Source: Plasmodium malariae (taxonomy: Eukaryota > Apicomplexa > Aconoidasida > Haemosporida > Plasmodiidae). Taken from it: 64,000 nucleotides of DNA. The stretch is from NCBI RefSeq assembly GCF_900090045.1, contig NC_041784.1:1838001-1902000 (forward strand), given 5' to 3'. The position numbers were made by a program, and so were the translations under genes. Within the stretch, counting starts at the first letter, position 1. Each line of letters opens with the position of its first letter. Positions 41,409-54,600 of the stretch are shown piece after piece. The notes under the pieces were generated by a model. The model was not told where the DNA came from. It saw nothing but the letters and a program-made list of their open reading frames with translations, and did no database searches.

Positions 41409-42370
41409 ATATAACAAAATTTTAAGGCACTCTCTTTTATTAAAATTCTTAAATTTGTTCTTTTAACATGGATATACCATTTTAACAATAACAAGGTATT
41501 ACAATATTATTTAAGTTTATATGTATTATTTATATTTTTCATGGTTTATTTTTATTAATTCTGTTTTATATAATAGGATTTGTTGTTCGTTTAAATAACA
41601 AATGTTATTTTATATTTTTTTTTGTGTAGAGTGTCTTCAACAAATTACTGGATGAAGAGTACAAAGTTGATGATTGATAATATACAAGAACTTATCTATT
41701 ATTACCATAGAACAAAAATAGAAGAGGTTCAGATATTATGGGGTTAAAAGAAAATATACCAAATAACAGATAGTACGAAAAAAGAAGTATACCTTGTAAT
41801 GAGTAGTGGTCTAAAGGAAAAGATAAACGATCTGGAGAAAATTTTTTAAATTATGCAGTAATCCATGAACAACCTAGAAAAAGTAAATCTTCTTTATACA
41901 GAGGAGGTAAATCAAATTTTGTAAAAAGGTTATTGGACAAAATATATTTTATAAATAAATGTTAGGAATGCTAAGAATCTTGATATTAAAATTTTAAGGA
42001 GGGTGTATAATATATACATGTTACTTTACATTACATTCGTCTTAATTTTCTCAGTTTCATTAATATTTCGCGGAGCAAATGAATTAAATATTATGAATAT
42101 TTTGAAGCTCAAAAAAGGTAGGAATTACACAAATATAATAATTCCGTACTTTTTTCAGTATTAAAGCTAATATTTTTAATATCGTTTATTTGAATCTTCC
42201 AGAAATCTGTAAATGTTCATATGTCAAAACTTTTGAAAAGTAAAATGTATAAAATGAAATATTCTTCTTTCATTTAAGTAACCTTTTACAAAAATTAAGT
42301 TCTATAATTTCTTTAGTGATATGTGCATATTACAGAGAATTCCAATAATTACTTAGATTTTACAAATATT
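41409..42370 (+). pseudogene. fam-l pseudogene (right copy), exon structure still visible
   Basis: Exon 1 relic is 41409..41495. After the damaged first two codons (ATA TAA) it reads QNFKALSFIKILKFVLLTWI then YHFNNNK, the fam-l leader, followed by a GTATTA donor. The intron is 41496-41629 and ends TGTGTAG. Exon 2 from 41630 reads SVFNKLLDEEYKVDD, two stops, YTRTYLLL, a stop, RRGSDIMGLKENIPNNR, a stop, and continues through SGENFLNYAVIHEQPRKSKS to about 41964. After a frame change it continues from about 41960 with NVRNAKNLDIKILRRV and a hydrophobic segment (MLLYITFVLIFSVSLIF). The tail near 42310-42365 reads SIISLVICAYYREFQ. The start codon is lost, five stops precede residue 100 of exon 2, and there is at least one frameshift, so it is dead. 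It is better preserved than the left copy at 11771-12810. Confidence 0.85.
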
Positions 42371-45300
42371 GCATCATGTACCCAAATTTTTGATACGCAA
42401 AAGTAAAAGTATGTGTCTTTAATGTTTTTTAAGAATTTGGTTATTTTAATGTTTTTCAATTTGTATTTTAAAGTTTTGTTTCATTTTTATACAATAATAT
42501 ATTTTCATATATATTTTTTTGTATTTAAATAGGTTCTGATGAAAACTTATGAGTAAGTACGTTAAAATTGATATGAAAAAGCACCATTAAAGTAATTTAT
42601 AGAAATTTTACATTGATCTATATTTATATCTGCAAAAAATTGTTTTATTTTTATTTTTGTATTGTTACTCTCTAATGATATTGTTTATTGGTGCAATAAA
42701 TAAATGCATTATTTGTTTAAAATTAAAAATAAATATGTATTTATTTTCTAATTTTCAAAGGAAGTGAGAAAATGCATTTATATCTTATTCTTTTTATATT
42801 ATATTTTTTTTCTTTTGTTTAAGATTATATAACAAACGAATTATATGTTATATGAATACTGTCATACTAATTTTAATTATGCATAATGCATAATTCTGTT
42901 TTATAAGATTTATGCATTTACATTATAATAGGAAAATATTGAATAATAATCAGTTAGATGATATGACTAATTTCAAGTTATATATGTGATAATTATTTTT
43001 TTATCTATTTTTCATTTTTGATTTTCTATTATTATGAAATACTTTATTATATCAATGATTATAGTATATAAGTCACAAAAAGGTGTACAAACATTTATGT
43101 AATTTTAAATTGTAGTAGATAAAATTTAAGCATCATTTTTTGTTTATTTATATATTTTTAATATGCTTTACATGATCAATTAGAGTTATCATTATTATTA
43201 TATGTTACATATTCTTAAGATTTACAATATATGGTCCATATATGCTTAGATTATATATGTGTTATATAGAATGTTACTTTTTCTTTTATTATTTTTTTAA
43301 AGTTGTTCTTCAGTTTATCCCTTTACTAATATTTAAGTATAAGAGAAGGAGTGGATATTTATTAAATAAACTTAATTAATTTATTTATGTTTGTTCTATA
43401 TTATATTTTGTGTATATATTGAATTTTATATATATATGATGAGAAAATTAATATATCTTTTCTTTTTTTTCCTTATTGTCAACAATGAACTAATTTATAT
43501 ATATGTCAACTTGCATGCAATGCGTATGAGTTAAATATGTTTTGAAAACAAAGGAATAATCCCTCCCTCCAAAAAAAAGTAAATATGAATAATGTGCTAC
43601 AGTTAAATGGAAAATATAGAGTTTTAAAAGAACAAGTAGATGAAATTAGTAGTGGTATTCATTATAGTTATTCTTTTAAAATATTCATATATAAGAGAAC
43701 ATACTTCAATAGAAATGTTAGTGGTGATAATACTGTTGTAAAAATGTAACAACTTTTGAATAGAGATTTTTTTAAATATATTAATAAAACAATTAGAAAA
43801 TAAAAACTTCGCTGAAAATATACTTAAGGCGCTTCAATTTACTTTAAAAAGAAATGTTGAAATAGAAAAAGTAATGTTCTATATTATTGTTATGAAATCA
43901 TTAATTTGAAGGAAGGTAAATTATTATTATAAAAGGCATATTTAGAATAAATTATTACTATAAGTAATATAATAGTTCCATAATTCAATAAAATATTAAG
44001 GGTCTGATATTAATATACTCGTTTATATATATAAATTAATAAATATACATATATACATTATATATGTGAATATATACATTTATAATAATACTATTGTTTT
44101 ATGATATATATAGTTACTAAGACATAAATTAAATATTTCCGGAATAAACAAATAATGTTTGGGGATTATTCTTTGATTTAACTAAATATATATAATTAAT
44201 TATTTTAAGTTGATATGGATATATTATTATACTTAGAATTAAGAATATGATTTAGGAAAAAACAAATAATACAAAAAATAATAAATTCATTAAATTCAAT
44301 GAATATCTAAAAAATGTTTATTAAATAGAATACATATTGATATATATAAGATGCATAATATATATCATTATGTATTCTTCATTTGATATAGTATTAATTA
44401 TTAAGGTACGCTATTATACTCTTTATATAAATGTAATTTTGTAATATTTGAGAAAGTAAGAAGTATTCAATAAAATTTTTTAAGTTAGACAAACTAGCAT
44501 TCTCCTAAGTATTTTTATTTCTATCTCTATATATATGTATATACTGCAAATGAGTGAGATTGTGAAATACATAATTATCTTATTTTTTGCAAAGCTAATG
44601 GGATATAAGAATTATATGTCATATGGAAAAATTAAAATTTTTATTTATATATTTTCATATGATTATTTTTTAGAAGAGAATTGAGATTACCCCAATTTGT
44701 ATCAATTTATTAAATATATAATTATAACAATGTATTTAATAAATAATATTTTTATATTTATACATTTTTCCTAAGTGCAATAGACAATAATGAGTACAAA
44801 TAATGGAATACAAATATTTTTTTTTTCAAAAATGTTATTTCATAATATATTTACTTTATTTCATTTAAATTAGTTGTATAGTGCTTATAACTTAATGTAT
44901 GTTTGCAGGAAGTTTTTATTTATAAATGTATAAAAAATGAATACCCTGCTCTATCTTGTATAAAGTTTTGCAGAAAAACATTAATATATCCAGAATTTAC
45001 ATAAATTTTATTATATATTATTTTATATAATATCTCTTCATATATCTTAACTATATTATTTTATATTGTAAATTATTTTATTTAAAATTATTTTGTATTG
45101 GAGTCTTTTTTAAATAATCATGATTACAGAATATGTGTTTTTTCTCTATCTCCTTTTATATTATTATTTTGTTTTTTAATATTATTAATGTTCTTTTCCG
45201 TATATAAGTATATTTTTTTAAATAAAGAAATATATATATATAAATAACAAATTTCTTAATTTTAATAAATATTTTATTAGTAATAATAAACAAAATGTAT

Positions 45301-46132
45301 TTTTTTTAAATTATAAAATATCTATAACATTCAATTTATATTAATGTGATAAAAATTTATAAAATTATTCATTTAGATTTCGGTTTTTATTATATAATAA
45401 TTTCCAATGCGAATTAAATTCACGAATAGTACTTTTATAATTGTAATGCATAAATGATGCGTATATCTTTCGTGAACTTTGTTTGTTGAATTATAATTTG
45501 TTCAATAAAAAAAAAAAAAAAATAAACGTTTTTTTTTTTCTACTCATAAAAATGTTATTATATTCGTTATATTTGTTTAAATTTTTCAATTATAATATAA
45601 TTATGAAAAAATGTAATATGTACAGAAAACAATTTTTATTGTTAAGGAAAATAACAAAATATTATTAGCTATATTGTTAAAATGTGTTAAAGTACCTATC
45701 AGTAGCACATATACTTTTTTTTTATTGTATATTTAAAATAAAAAATTTAAACGCTAATTAAATAAGAATATTTTATTTTCTTTTCGAAACATATTAAAAA
45801 CAAAAATTTTTAATTGTTATGTTTTATAAATAAAATACTTATACTTTTTTTAGAATTTATTTAACAAAATAAATTATATGTATAATTATTTTAATGAGTA
45901 CTGCTTTTTTTATGAGTTAATCTTTATGAGAAATATTTAATAAAATATGGTTAAAATTTGAGTTTTTTTTCATACATAATGTATGTATTTTATCTATTCA
46001 ATTTAATGTTTTTTCTTAGAAAAAATGAATAAAACCCTTAGCAGTACCACAGTGCCCTTTTATCAGTACATTTTGAATTTCGAGTGAATTTTTTATTTAG
46101 TTAAATATATTATAACTTTATGAAATTCTAAA
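42371..46132. other. Noncoding, right duplicated flank
   Basis: Holds the unidentified fragment at 43585-43909. Otherwise noncoding and similar in pieces to 12.8-16.4 kb. The frame at 45483-45668 is a poly(A)/poly(T) artefact. Confidence 0.55.
43585..43909 (+). pseudogene. Unidentified gene fragment
   Basis: An ATG-started frame at 43585-43749 gives 54 residues beginning MNNVLQLNGKYRVLKEQVDE, then ISSGIHYSYSFKIFIYKRTY. Its base composition is less extreme than its surroundings. A second open piece at 43781-43909 in another frame reads LIKQLENKNFAENILKALQF then TLKRNVEIEKVMF. Together they suggest one decayed gene with a stop and a frameshift. I do not recognise it. No equivalent was found in the left copy of the duplicated segment (around 13.9-14.3 kb). 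Confidence 0.35.
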
Positions 46133-46928
46133 ATGAATGGAAAAATAATGTATTTTATTTTATTAATGACTTTTATATTTATCAATTTTATTTGGACAAA
46201 TTGCGCTTTAAGTTATATGGTATAGTGATAACATCCCAGAAAATTCTCTTTATATTCTTTGAAAATTCATATTATTTATATATAAATATATTAATAAAAA
46301 AAAATTCTTAATGAGTAAATATGCATATCACATTATAAATAATTAAGTTAATTTATTTTCTTTGTAGTGTATCTTTGATGAATATTTAGATAATAAGTTC
46401 AGAGCAAATAGAGAATTATATTCAAGAACTAATATATTATTATCAGAAATTGAGAAGGAAGAAAACAATGTAAGATTAAAGGGTATGTTAATTAGAAATC
46501 AACATCGCAATATAGAAAATGAAGGTGATAATGTTGAATCAGGAAACGATGGAAAAGTAGAACATAAGGATAAAGATAGATCGAGAACAGTAGCCAAAAA
46601 TTTAGTTATGAAATGTGAATCCTTTATGTGTAAAACCTTTTATGTGATAGGTAATCTTTTTGAAAAGATACTACATATTGAACATAATCTTATAGATAAA
46701 TGCATGAAATTCTCAGATTCAGCTCTGAAAAAACGTTTAAATTTTTCATCTTGTATTAGTACTGCTTTAGCATTTATTTTACCAGGTGTAGTTTTTTTAA
46801 CTGCAATTATATTATCAATTCTAGCTATTTATTATTATGACAGTATAAGTAGTATGCAAATTGGTGGACTTTTGTTTATTTATTTATTGGTACTTTTGAT
46901 GGTACATGTGTATTTGTATTATCGTTAG
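46133..46928 (+). CDS. Plasmodium exported-type protein, two exons, two C-terminal TM segments
   Basis: Exon 1 is 46133..46219: 29 codons, MNGKIM then a hydrophobic leader through FIWTNCALSYM. The donor is GTATAG. The intron is 46220-46367 and ends TTTGTAG. Exon 2 is 46368..46928 in phase 0, so the product is about 215 aa. The sequence around residues 48-56, SRTNILLSE, aligns with SRTYRLFSE of the paralogue at 16428-17496. The Arg of the export motif has become Ile here, so export by the PEXEL route is doubtful. A charged low-complexity part follows (about 57-105), then an amphipathic part with Cys (MKCESFMCK). Two hydrophobic segments close the protein (about 160-184 and 193-213), and it ends almost at once in LYYR. 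The long basic tail of the paralogue is absent. Function unknown. The ORF frame begins upstream of its first in-frame ATG at 46485, which is internal to exon 2. It sits about 4.5 kb downstream of a fam-l pseudogene. Confidence 0.78.
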
Positions 46929-49900
46929 TTATTTTAATATGTTTTTAATTGGTTTCTTAGAACTGGAAAAATTCTTGAAATATGAATTTTGCTTATGGGG
47001 AAATAAAGTTTAACTATAGTTATAATAAATACATTTTTTTCGGAAAAGGGGCTTTTCATGTTACTATTAATGATCTAATTTATGCCTAGTGATGTTATGT
47101 TCTCAAAAGAATTCTTCAATTTATACATATAAATATTAATATATATCATAGATAATATATTTATATATATTAATACCTACAAAAGAAGGAACTATTTATT
47201 AAATAATTATAACAGTTAGCATGTGTCTATAATTGTCTAGTTTTTATTATGTGTACTTTTTCTATAAATTAGTAATCTTTCATAGCGGATATATCTTTTA
47301 TGTTTCAAAAACTATTAAATTGACATTGGTATTTATTTGCAATAAGTTATGTGTTATATATATAAAAATTATACATATAAAAGTTTTACCTAATCTTGTA
47401 TTATAATAATTATGTGCACATTTAATTTAATATATAAAATTAAAATTAATACAAATTCACTATTCTGGTGAGGTATATTATATGTTTAACTATTATACTC
47501 TTTTTTATGTTTTTTATGGCTGAATGTAATTAATTGAATATAATTTTAAAACGATTTATTATATATTGTTTTTAATTTAAATATATCATTCTGTTCTTCA
47601 TTTATTTAAACAAAAGCTATACTTTTTTTCTGTTTATGAATGTGAATTTTTTAAATAAATGGGTAATTTATAATTCTTGAAAAAAAAAACTTATGAGAAA
47701 TATATATTTTTAAATTTATTTTAAACAAAATCATTATAAATATATTTTTATATTTTTTACGTATTTTAACCTATGTTATTTATCCTCACTGATGTTATTT
47801 TGATTTTATGAATAAACTATTGATAACACATTTTCAAATTTATAAATCATAAAGCTTTATTATTGAATAAATAATTTAAATTCCATTTATTATTTTATTT
47901 TTGCATTTTCATAATTGTTGTATTTAATTTTTTTTTATACAGAATATTTAAAATTTTGTAATAAAAATGAAATTATAATAAAAGTATATTATGCTTGTTT
48001 GATTTTGATAGATATAATCAAATGCATTTTTAAAACAATGTTAATCTGATAAGAGCATTTATCACACAACAACTGCTGATTTTGTTATTTCTTAAACAAT
48101 TACAACTTTATAGATATTAAAAATACATTTTTAATTGAATTCAATTAAGAATTAAATAGAACGTAAATAATTTTAGGGATAAATACATCATTTTTATGGC
48201 TTCTATTTATGTATTTCTATTATATTTTTTAATTTACACATGCTTTAACCGAGGAAGTCGTACTATATTAAATGTATGAAGAAAATATAACGAGTTTATA
48301 TAAATGATATGAATTTTATCGAATCCTTAACCTTCCTTTTAGTAAAATGAAGAAAAGTAAAAGAAAATCCATGTTATACATATAGGTTAGTTCATAAAAG
48401 TGCTATTATACTAATATTTTTGCTATATGTTATATATTTTAAATAAAATATTATGATCTATCTTGTATGAAAGGATTAATTATATAAGAATAAAATATGT
48501 TTTTTTTTTTTGAAATTTATTAGATTTTCGCATGATTAAATTGTAACATTTTAAATAGTTCTTTTAGTAGAATCATGTTAAACGCCCCAAATTAATATTA
48601 ATATTTGATTAATTAATCACAAGTTACGTATATCTGAAAATGTATGCTTTATCACATGAAACATTGTAAGTATTTAAATTTTTTGCGAAAATATAGTTGA
48701 AGATACATATATTAATATTCATATTTGGAAATATCAATAAAATAAAATTCACCTTGTTAATAAAAACTTTAATGCTTTATAATTTTTTTTTCTTTATTTA
48801 TACAATGAGTTATAACATTTTACGAAATTATATTCTTTTCTGTAAATTAATTACATGTCCTTATAAAATGGTTTTACTTTAAGTTCAGCATATTAGTAGA
48901 AAAATATCAATATTTATTAATATAATTTTAATTTTTTTGAGAAATTATAGATACAAGATTAATAACATTGAGTATTATAATGCATTAAAAATAAACAAAA
49001 ATATAGATAGATCTCTATATTCTTTTTTTTATTACAATTACATATTTATTCATGTATTTATATAAAAAATAAAGATTATTTAAACATTTACGATAAAATA
49101 AACTGATAACAAGAAAGGTTATTTATTTATATTCTTTACAATTTTATGTAAATAAATAAATATATGTTTTCGTTAAAAACAAAAATGAACAAAAAATTAA
49201 GAGAAATGAATAGTAAGAATAATTCTTGAGAATGTATGCATGTTTATCTTATTAATTATATAGTAGGAAATGGAACTTATACATGTTTTGTAATTTAATT
49301 CTATATACTATTTATATACTGTTTTTTTTAGGGATGTTTCTATAATAAGCCTTTTTTTTTTGTGTAAAAACATTTGGTTAATTCGTTAAAATATTTATAG
49401 GTAAAGTGATATATGTGCATAACAGATGTTACATAGATATCATGAATGTTATATTATATATACGTATATTTAATGCAATGTAATTAAAATAAAATAATGT
49501 TAATTTTTGGAACTTAATTTTGTAATTCAGAATTTTTTTTTAACTATTATAAATATTTCCTTTCTTTAATTTATGCCAGTGATAATATTTTTTTGTATAT
49601 AATAATTTAATAATTATTATTTTCTTAGTTGCAACTTACGAAGAGTAACAATAATAATAGCATATATAATAATTTTCTGCTTGTAGGAAATTTCTATATT
49701 ATATAGAAAATTAACTGTTTATGTTTGCTCTTAAAAGGATGTTATTAATTGTATTAATATATGTAAAATAGTGTATTATATATTTTTCTAAATTTTACTG
49801 TTAGTAAAATTAGTAAAACTTTCATGTTCTCAATTTTTTTTTTATCATCCTTTTATATATATTAAATTTATATTCCCTTTGTTACTTTATTTGTAATATT

Positions 49901-50899
49901 ATATGGCTATAAGTATTTATTTGAAATTTTGGAATTGCATAAAATGTTTTTATGCTAAATGTATTTTTATCTTTATTGTTTTACTTTTATATTTTTAGAT
50001 ATATTAATATATTTCTATATTGTGTATATATATATGAAACAGAAAATATGGAAATTGTGAAATTTTGAACTTTTAATTAACAATAAATTTTATTTGTATT
50101 CAGATACAAGTTATAACATAATAAAGTCATTTTACAAACATGTAACGCTCATCATTATAGTACATTTACAAATTAACGTAAATTCACAGATTTTATAGTA
50201 GCTATAAATTTTATTTTATTAAATTATAATAGTTTATACCTATGGTATTTTTTTCAGATTAATACAAATGTATATAATATATAATAATGCATATTTTTCA
50301 TGAATTCATATATTTTTTCATTATAATAGTATTATTTATCTTTAATACGAAACTCTTAAATGGGTATGTATAAAATTAGAATTATTACTTTAATACAACA
50401 TAAAATTTCATAGTTAGCTTCTGAATATATATTACTATACATTTTTTACATGGCATATGATTTTACATGTGAATGGAAAATTCTTAACACATATTATATA
50501 ATTTTTAATTTGATTTTATTATATCTAATCTTGTTCTTATTATTTTATTTATTTTTTTTTTTTAAACGATTAATAAAGAAAAATTTTGAATATCTCAACT
50601 ATTAAATAATTAATTCAAATACTTTATCCATATATCACTTAGTTTTATTTGTATTATTTTCATAATGTTTTTTTGTCTCTTTTTTTTTTTATTTATAACT
50701 CAATATAGAAATTATATAAAATTATAATGTTATTTTGGTTATGTAAAATTTAATATAAGTTATAACTATATAAATTCAATTTAGAATATTTATAATAAAA
50801 TATATAGATTATAATTAATAATATAAACCGTATCTTTTAAAATTGGTGATATTTAAAATATAGTTAATATATTTATTAGTCAATATATATTAGTATTAA
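46929..50899. other. Noncoding spacer
   Basis: The first 1.9 kb matches 17.5-19.3 kb. No gene seen in the remainder; the frame at 48697-48882 starts in A+T-rich sequence and has no features. Confidence 0.6.
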
Positions 50900-51675
50900 T
50901 GAATACAATGTAAGAAAATTTTATCTCCATAATTTTTATTTAAATCATTATATATACCTTTTAAATAAGGACAATGTGTTATAACAATAATGTGGTATTA
51001 TAATGTTATTTCATATTTTTTTTGTTGTTTATTTTATTTTTAAGAATAATTATGGTAAATTATTGGATAAGAAGTATATGATAGATGACCATGTATATTT
51101 AACAACTAATTGAAAATCAGAAGACAAATCAGTGGACGTAAATTCAACTGAATTTATACTAGGTAATGGGAAGAATACTAACTTACTCGATAAAGTGAAA
51201 GATATATTTATAAATGGAACAGGTACTGCTTCAGAAAGTTATGAAATAAATTAACGTTCATTAAATAGTTAGGAAAGGGATAAAATGTCTAAGAAACAGA
51301 AATCATCTTTACTCAATAGAATATATATTTTTTTGAAAAAAAATATTCAACATATTAGACTCTTTAGATAAAATTAAGAATAATACCAAAATTAATGAAT
51401 TTACAACGAGAAGATTGGTATATGGAAAGATAGCGCTAGTGGGCATTCTCCCTATTTTTGTTTTATTGGCAAGATTAGGGCTTTTAATATTAAGTGCCGC
51501 ATTTTTTGAGAATGTAGAATGGTATTACAGCATAAATGATTCTTATTATAGTTTATATAGGATATTTATTATTTAAAGGAGTATTAATTATATTAGGTGT
51601 TGTTTATACTTTAATGAAAATTGTAAAATATAAAATAATAAAGAAAATAATACTAAAATGTGTCATAGTGAGTTA
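50900..51675 (+). pseudogene. Plasmodium exported protein pseudogene (two-TM type)
   Basis: Exon 2 relic starts at 51045 after TTTTTAAG and reads NNYGKLLDKKYMIDDHVYLT, then a stop. It goes on KSEDKSVDVNSTEFILGNGK and NTNLLDKVKDIFINGTGTAS. After further stops and a frame change it gives LDSLDKIKNNTKINEFTTRR then LVYGKIALVGILPIFVLLAR and LGLLILSAAFFENVEWYY, a membrane segment. A second frameshift near 51570 leads to GVLIILGVVYTLMKIVKYKI and a stop at 51673-51675. The R-R-x-x-Y-G-K-I-A-L-x-G-x-L-P stretch and the final hydrophobic-plus-I-V-K-Y end are as in P. malariae/P. ovale exported proteins of unknown function. A hydrophobic leader broken by stops may be present at about 50900-50960. Dead as written. 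Confidence 0.65.
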
Positions 51676-54600
51676 ATTTTTTTGTTAAGGAGAACTTTTA
51701 ATATGGAAAAAAAGGATATTTAGTACCTCAATAATATTACATACCTAAGAAATGATTATATATATACTTAATTTTAATAATATAAACTATATATACGTGA
51801 CTATTTTAATATAAAATATAAAAATATGTATTCTTCATCTCTAGTGAACTTTATTGTTTTATTTTTTAAATTAGTATTTTATATAGTCGTTTGTACATAA
51901 TTTAATGATTTAGAGTAATATATATATATGTGCTACATTTAAATAAACTTGTGAATATAACATATTTATGTTTAATAAAATTGATATAAAGTAGCAAAAT
52001 TAGTACTTTTCGTAAATTAATAGGAAAATTCATAATGTCATCTTATAAAGTGTATTTATTTTGTTTGCTTTCCATTTACATTTTTTTACGTCAAAATATT
52101 TATATCGTGACCTAACTAAATTAATATATATGTTTTATAATAATTAAAAATGTCTCTTTTTTTGTATATAATAAAACCATAATAATGATTTTTTTTTTTG
52201 TTTTTGTATGAAGAAAAGTTAATTAATATTTTTTATAGTGGTTTTGTAATAAATGTAATATAGTATTTATTTGCTATAGATACATTACTAATATAGCGTT
52301 AATATTTTGAGTTTTTAAAATATGAAATTTTAATTATATAATAAAAACATTTTCTTTTTAAGAAGAAATTTTTTACCATTTGTTGTTAATTAAGAGAATT
52401 ATAGTTTCTTATATCTAAATGAGGATTAACTATATTTAATACTCATTTAACAAATGCTATTATTTCAGTGTTATAGGAATTACTTAAATATATGTTATGA
52501 AGTATGTTAAAAATATATACTAAACTTATATTTTTAGTTTTTTTATTAGAACCAGTGATAGAACAAACGTACTAAGAATAATAGGTTATTAAATGTTTTT
52601 ATACAAATATACTTTATTTTGTTTTGTAATAACAATAATATTCGAAAAATGAATTATGTATATGTAAGCGTTCAATTACCAATAATAGTATAAAAAATAA
52701 ATAATATATTTGATTTATGGGGGTAAATTACCGTGAGTAATTGTTTTTTTGTTTCTGTGATTTTATAAGTTTCTATATGTATGTAGTACAAAATAGAATT
52801 AATATGGTTTATATGTATTTTAAAATATGCAAAATAAATGTTAAGGACTACAAATATTTTGATACTAATAATTCTTTTTTTTTTTAATATATAAAAAGTG
52901 ATAAATATAAAATGATGTCAATATTTCTTTAATCAGATATATTTCAATTTTTTCCTATTAATATGTTATGTAATAATATTCTAGAAGAAATGTATAATTG
53001 TACATCCAACAAATATTTAGGTAAAAAAAAAATAATAAATATAACATTTACACATATAATATACACGAAATCTTTATATTATTATAATGAAAATATCAAA
53101 TTAGATTCTATATAGATTTAAATAGGAGCGAATGTTATGCTTAGAATTTGTTTTAGGGATTTTAGTTGTGTACGTATATAATTTGTTTTCTTGATCATTA
53201 AGATGTATATATTTTTATTAATCATTTATATGGGGGGTTATGTTCTGTAAAAAGTTATATTAACAAATGAAGAACTGTGTAATAGAAAATTTATAATAAT
53301 TATAATAAAAATTTAAATAAAATATATATGAATTACTTTTTTTTTTTATTTAATATTAAAATACTCTTTAAAATATTTAAATTTATGTATATAATATATA
53401 TTCTTTTTTTTGAAAAATATTACTAAAGAACATTCTTTATAAAATAAAAATTATATTTTAAATAGTACATTTATAATAAGGAATAATAGATATGTTAGAT
53501 CTTATTATATACATTAATTTTATATGAGACCCAATGTATATTATATCAGAAAATTTCTTGTAACTTTTTGCTTTCTGCAAGTTTTATTTCATATCCTATA
53601 TCCATTTATATAATGAAATTTATAATATAGAATATATATATGCACATATATATATATATATATTTTTGATATCATCTATACTTCTTATTTTTGTAGTAGA
53701 ATATTAAACATATTTTTGAACAATTTCTGAAATTTAGTGTGCGTTATATATACATTTGGTAATTAAGTACTTTCACATTTACAATACCATTTTATATAAT
53801 TTAGTAACTTATGTCTGGCTAAATGAATTTATGTTATTAAAAAGAGGAAATTAAAAAACGCTCCAAATTATTTTATCGTGTAATTAACTAATAATATTGA
53901 GCTCACGTAGGACAAAAATTGCATAACAGAAAGTCATATAAAGTCATTTTTCTTTATGTATCTTGTGGGTCTTTGTTGGAAATAGGGTTCATATATTAAT
54001 CAAGTGAATTAATATATATTTTTAAGTAACTTAATAATAAATTAAGTAAAATAATGTTTATGAATTCAATTATTATACATCAATTATATATTTCCCCTAA
54101 TATATAAATTCTTTTTTTATAATAGTAAGAAATCGAAAAGGATAATTAATATACGTAGTGCACTTATTTTGTATTTATTGCAATGCTTTATAATGATATA
54201 TAAAAATTATATATTAATTTAACACGTTTTTTAAATTATAATAATATAATATTTTTTACTTTCAAGAATAAAAAGAATACTTAAAAAAATAAAAAAGTTA
54301 ATTTATTAAATACATCATAAATATAATAAATAAATAATGGGGAAACAAATAAATTATTAAATTTTTATTTAAACAAATATAATTTGCAAAAAAAAAAATT
54401 ATTATAATAATAAAAGAAATATATAACATTTATATTATTATCAAAATATTATTCAAGTTGCAAGTGAGCATTTTATAAATCTTAAAATGAAAAGGTACTA
54501 TCTTATTTTGTTTCATATATATATATATGTGTAAAGTGTATTCATTTTTTAATATAATACATAATAAATTAATAAAATATTTTTTTTTTATTTATAAAAC

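Larger units (their letters stand above)
41380..48900. repeat. Right copy of the duplicated fam-l / exported-gene segment
   Basis: Partner of 11.75-19.3 kb. It carries the better preserved fam-l pseudogene and the shorter exported gene. The block GCTCCAAATTATTT near 53860, downstream of the exported-protein pseudogene at 50.9-51.7 kb, resembles the 48583 landmark. That suggests a third, partial copy of the 3' flank. Confidence 0.55.

Noticed and set aside
45483..45668. 61-codon plus-strand frame
   Set aside because: Created by poly(A) and poly(T) runs giving Lys and Phe stretches.
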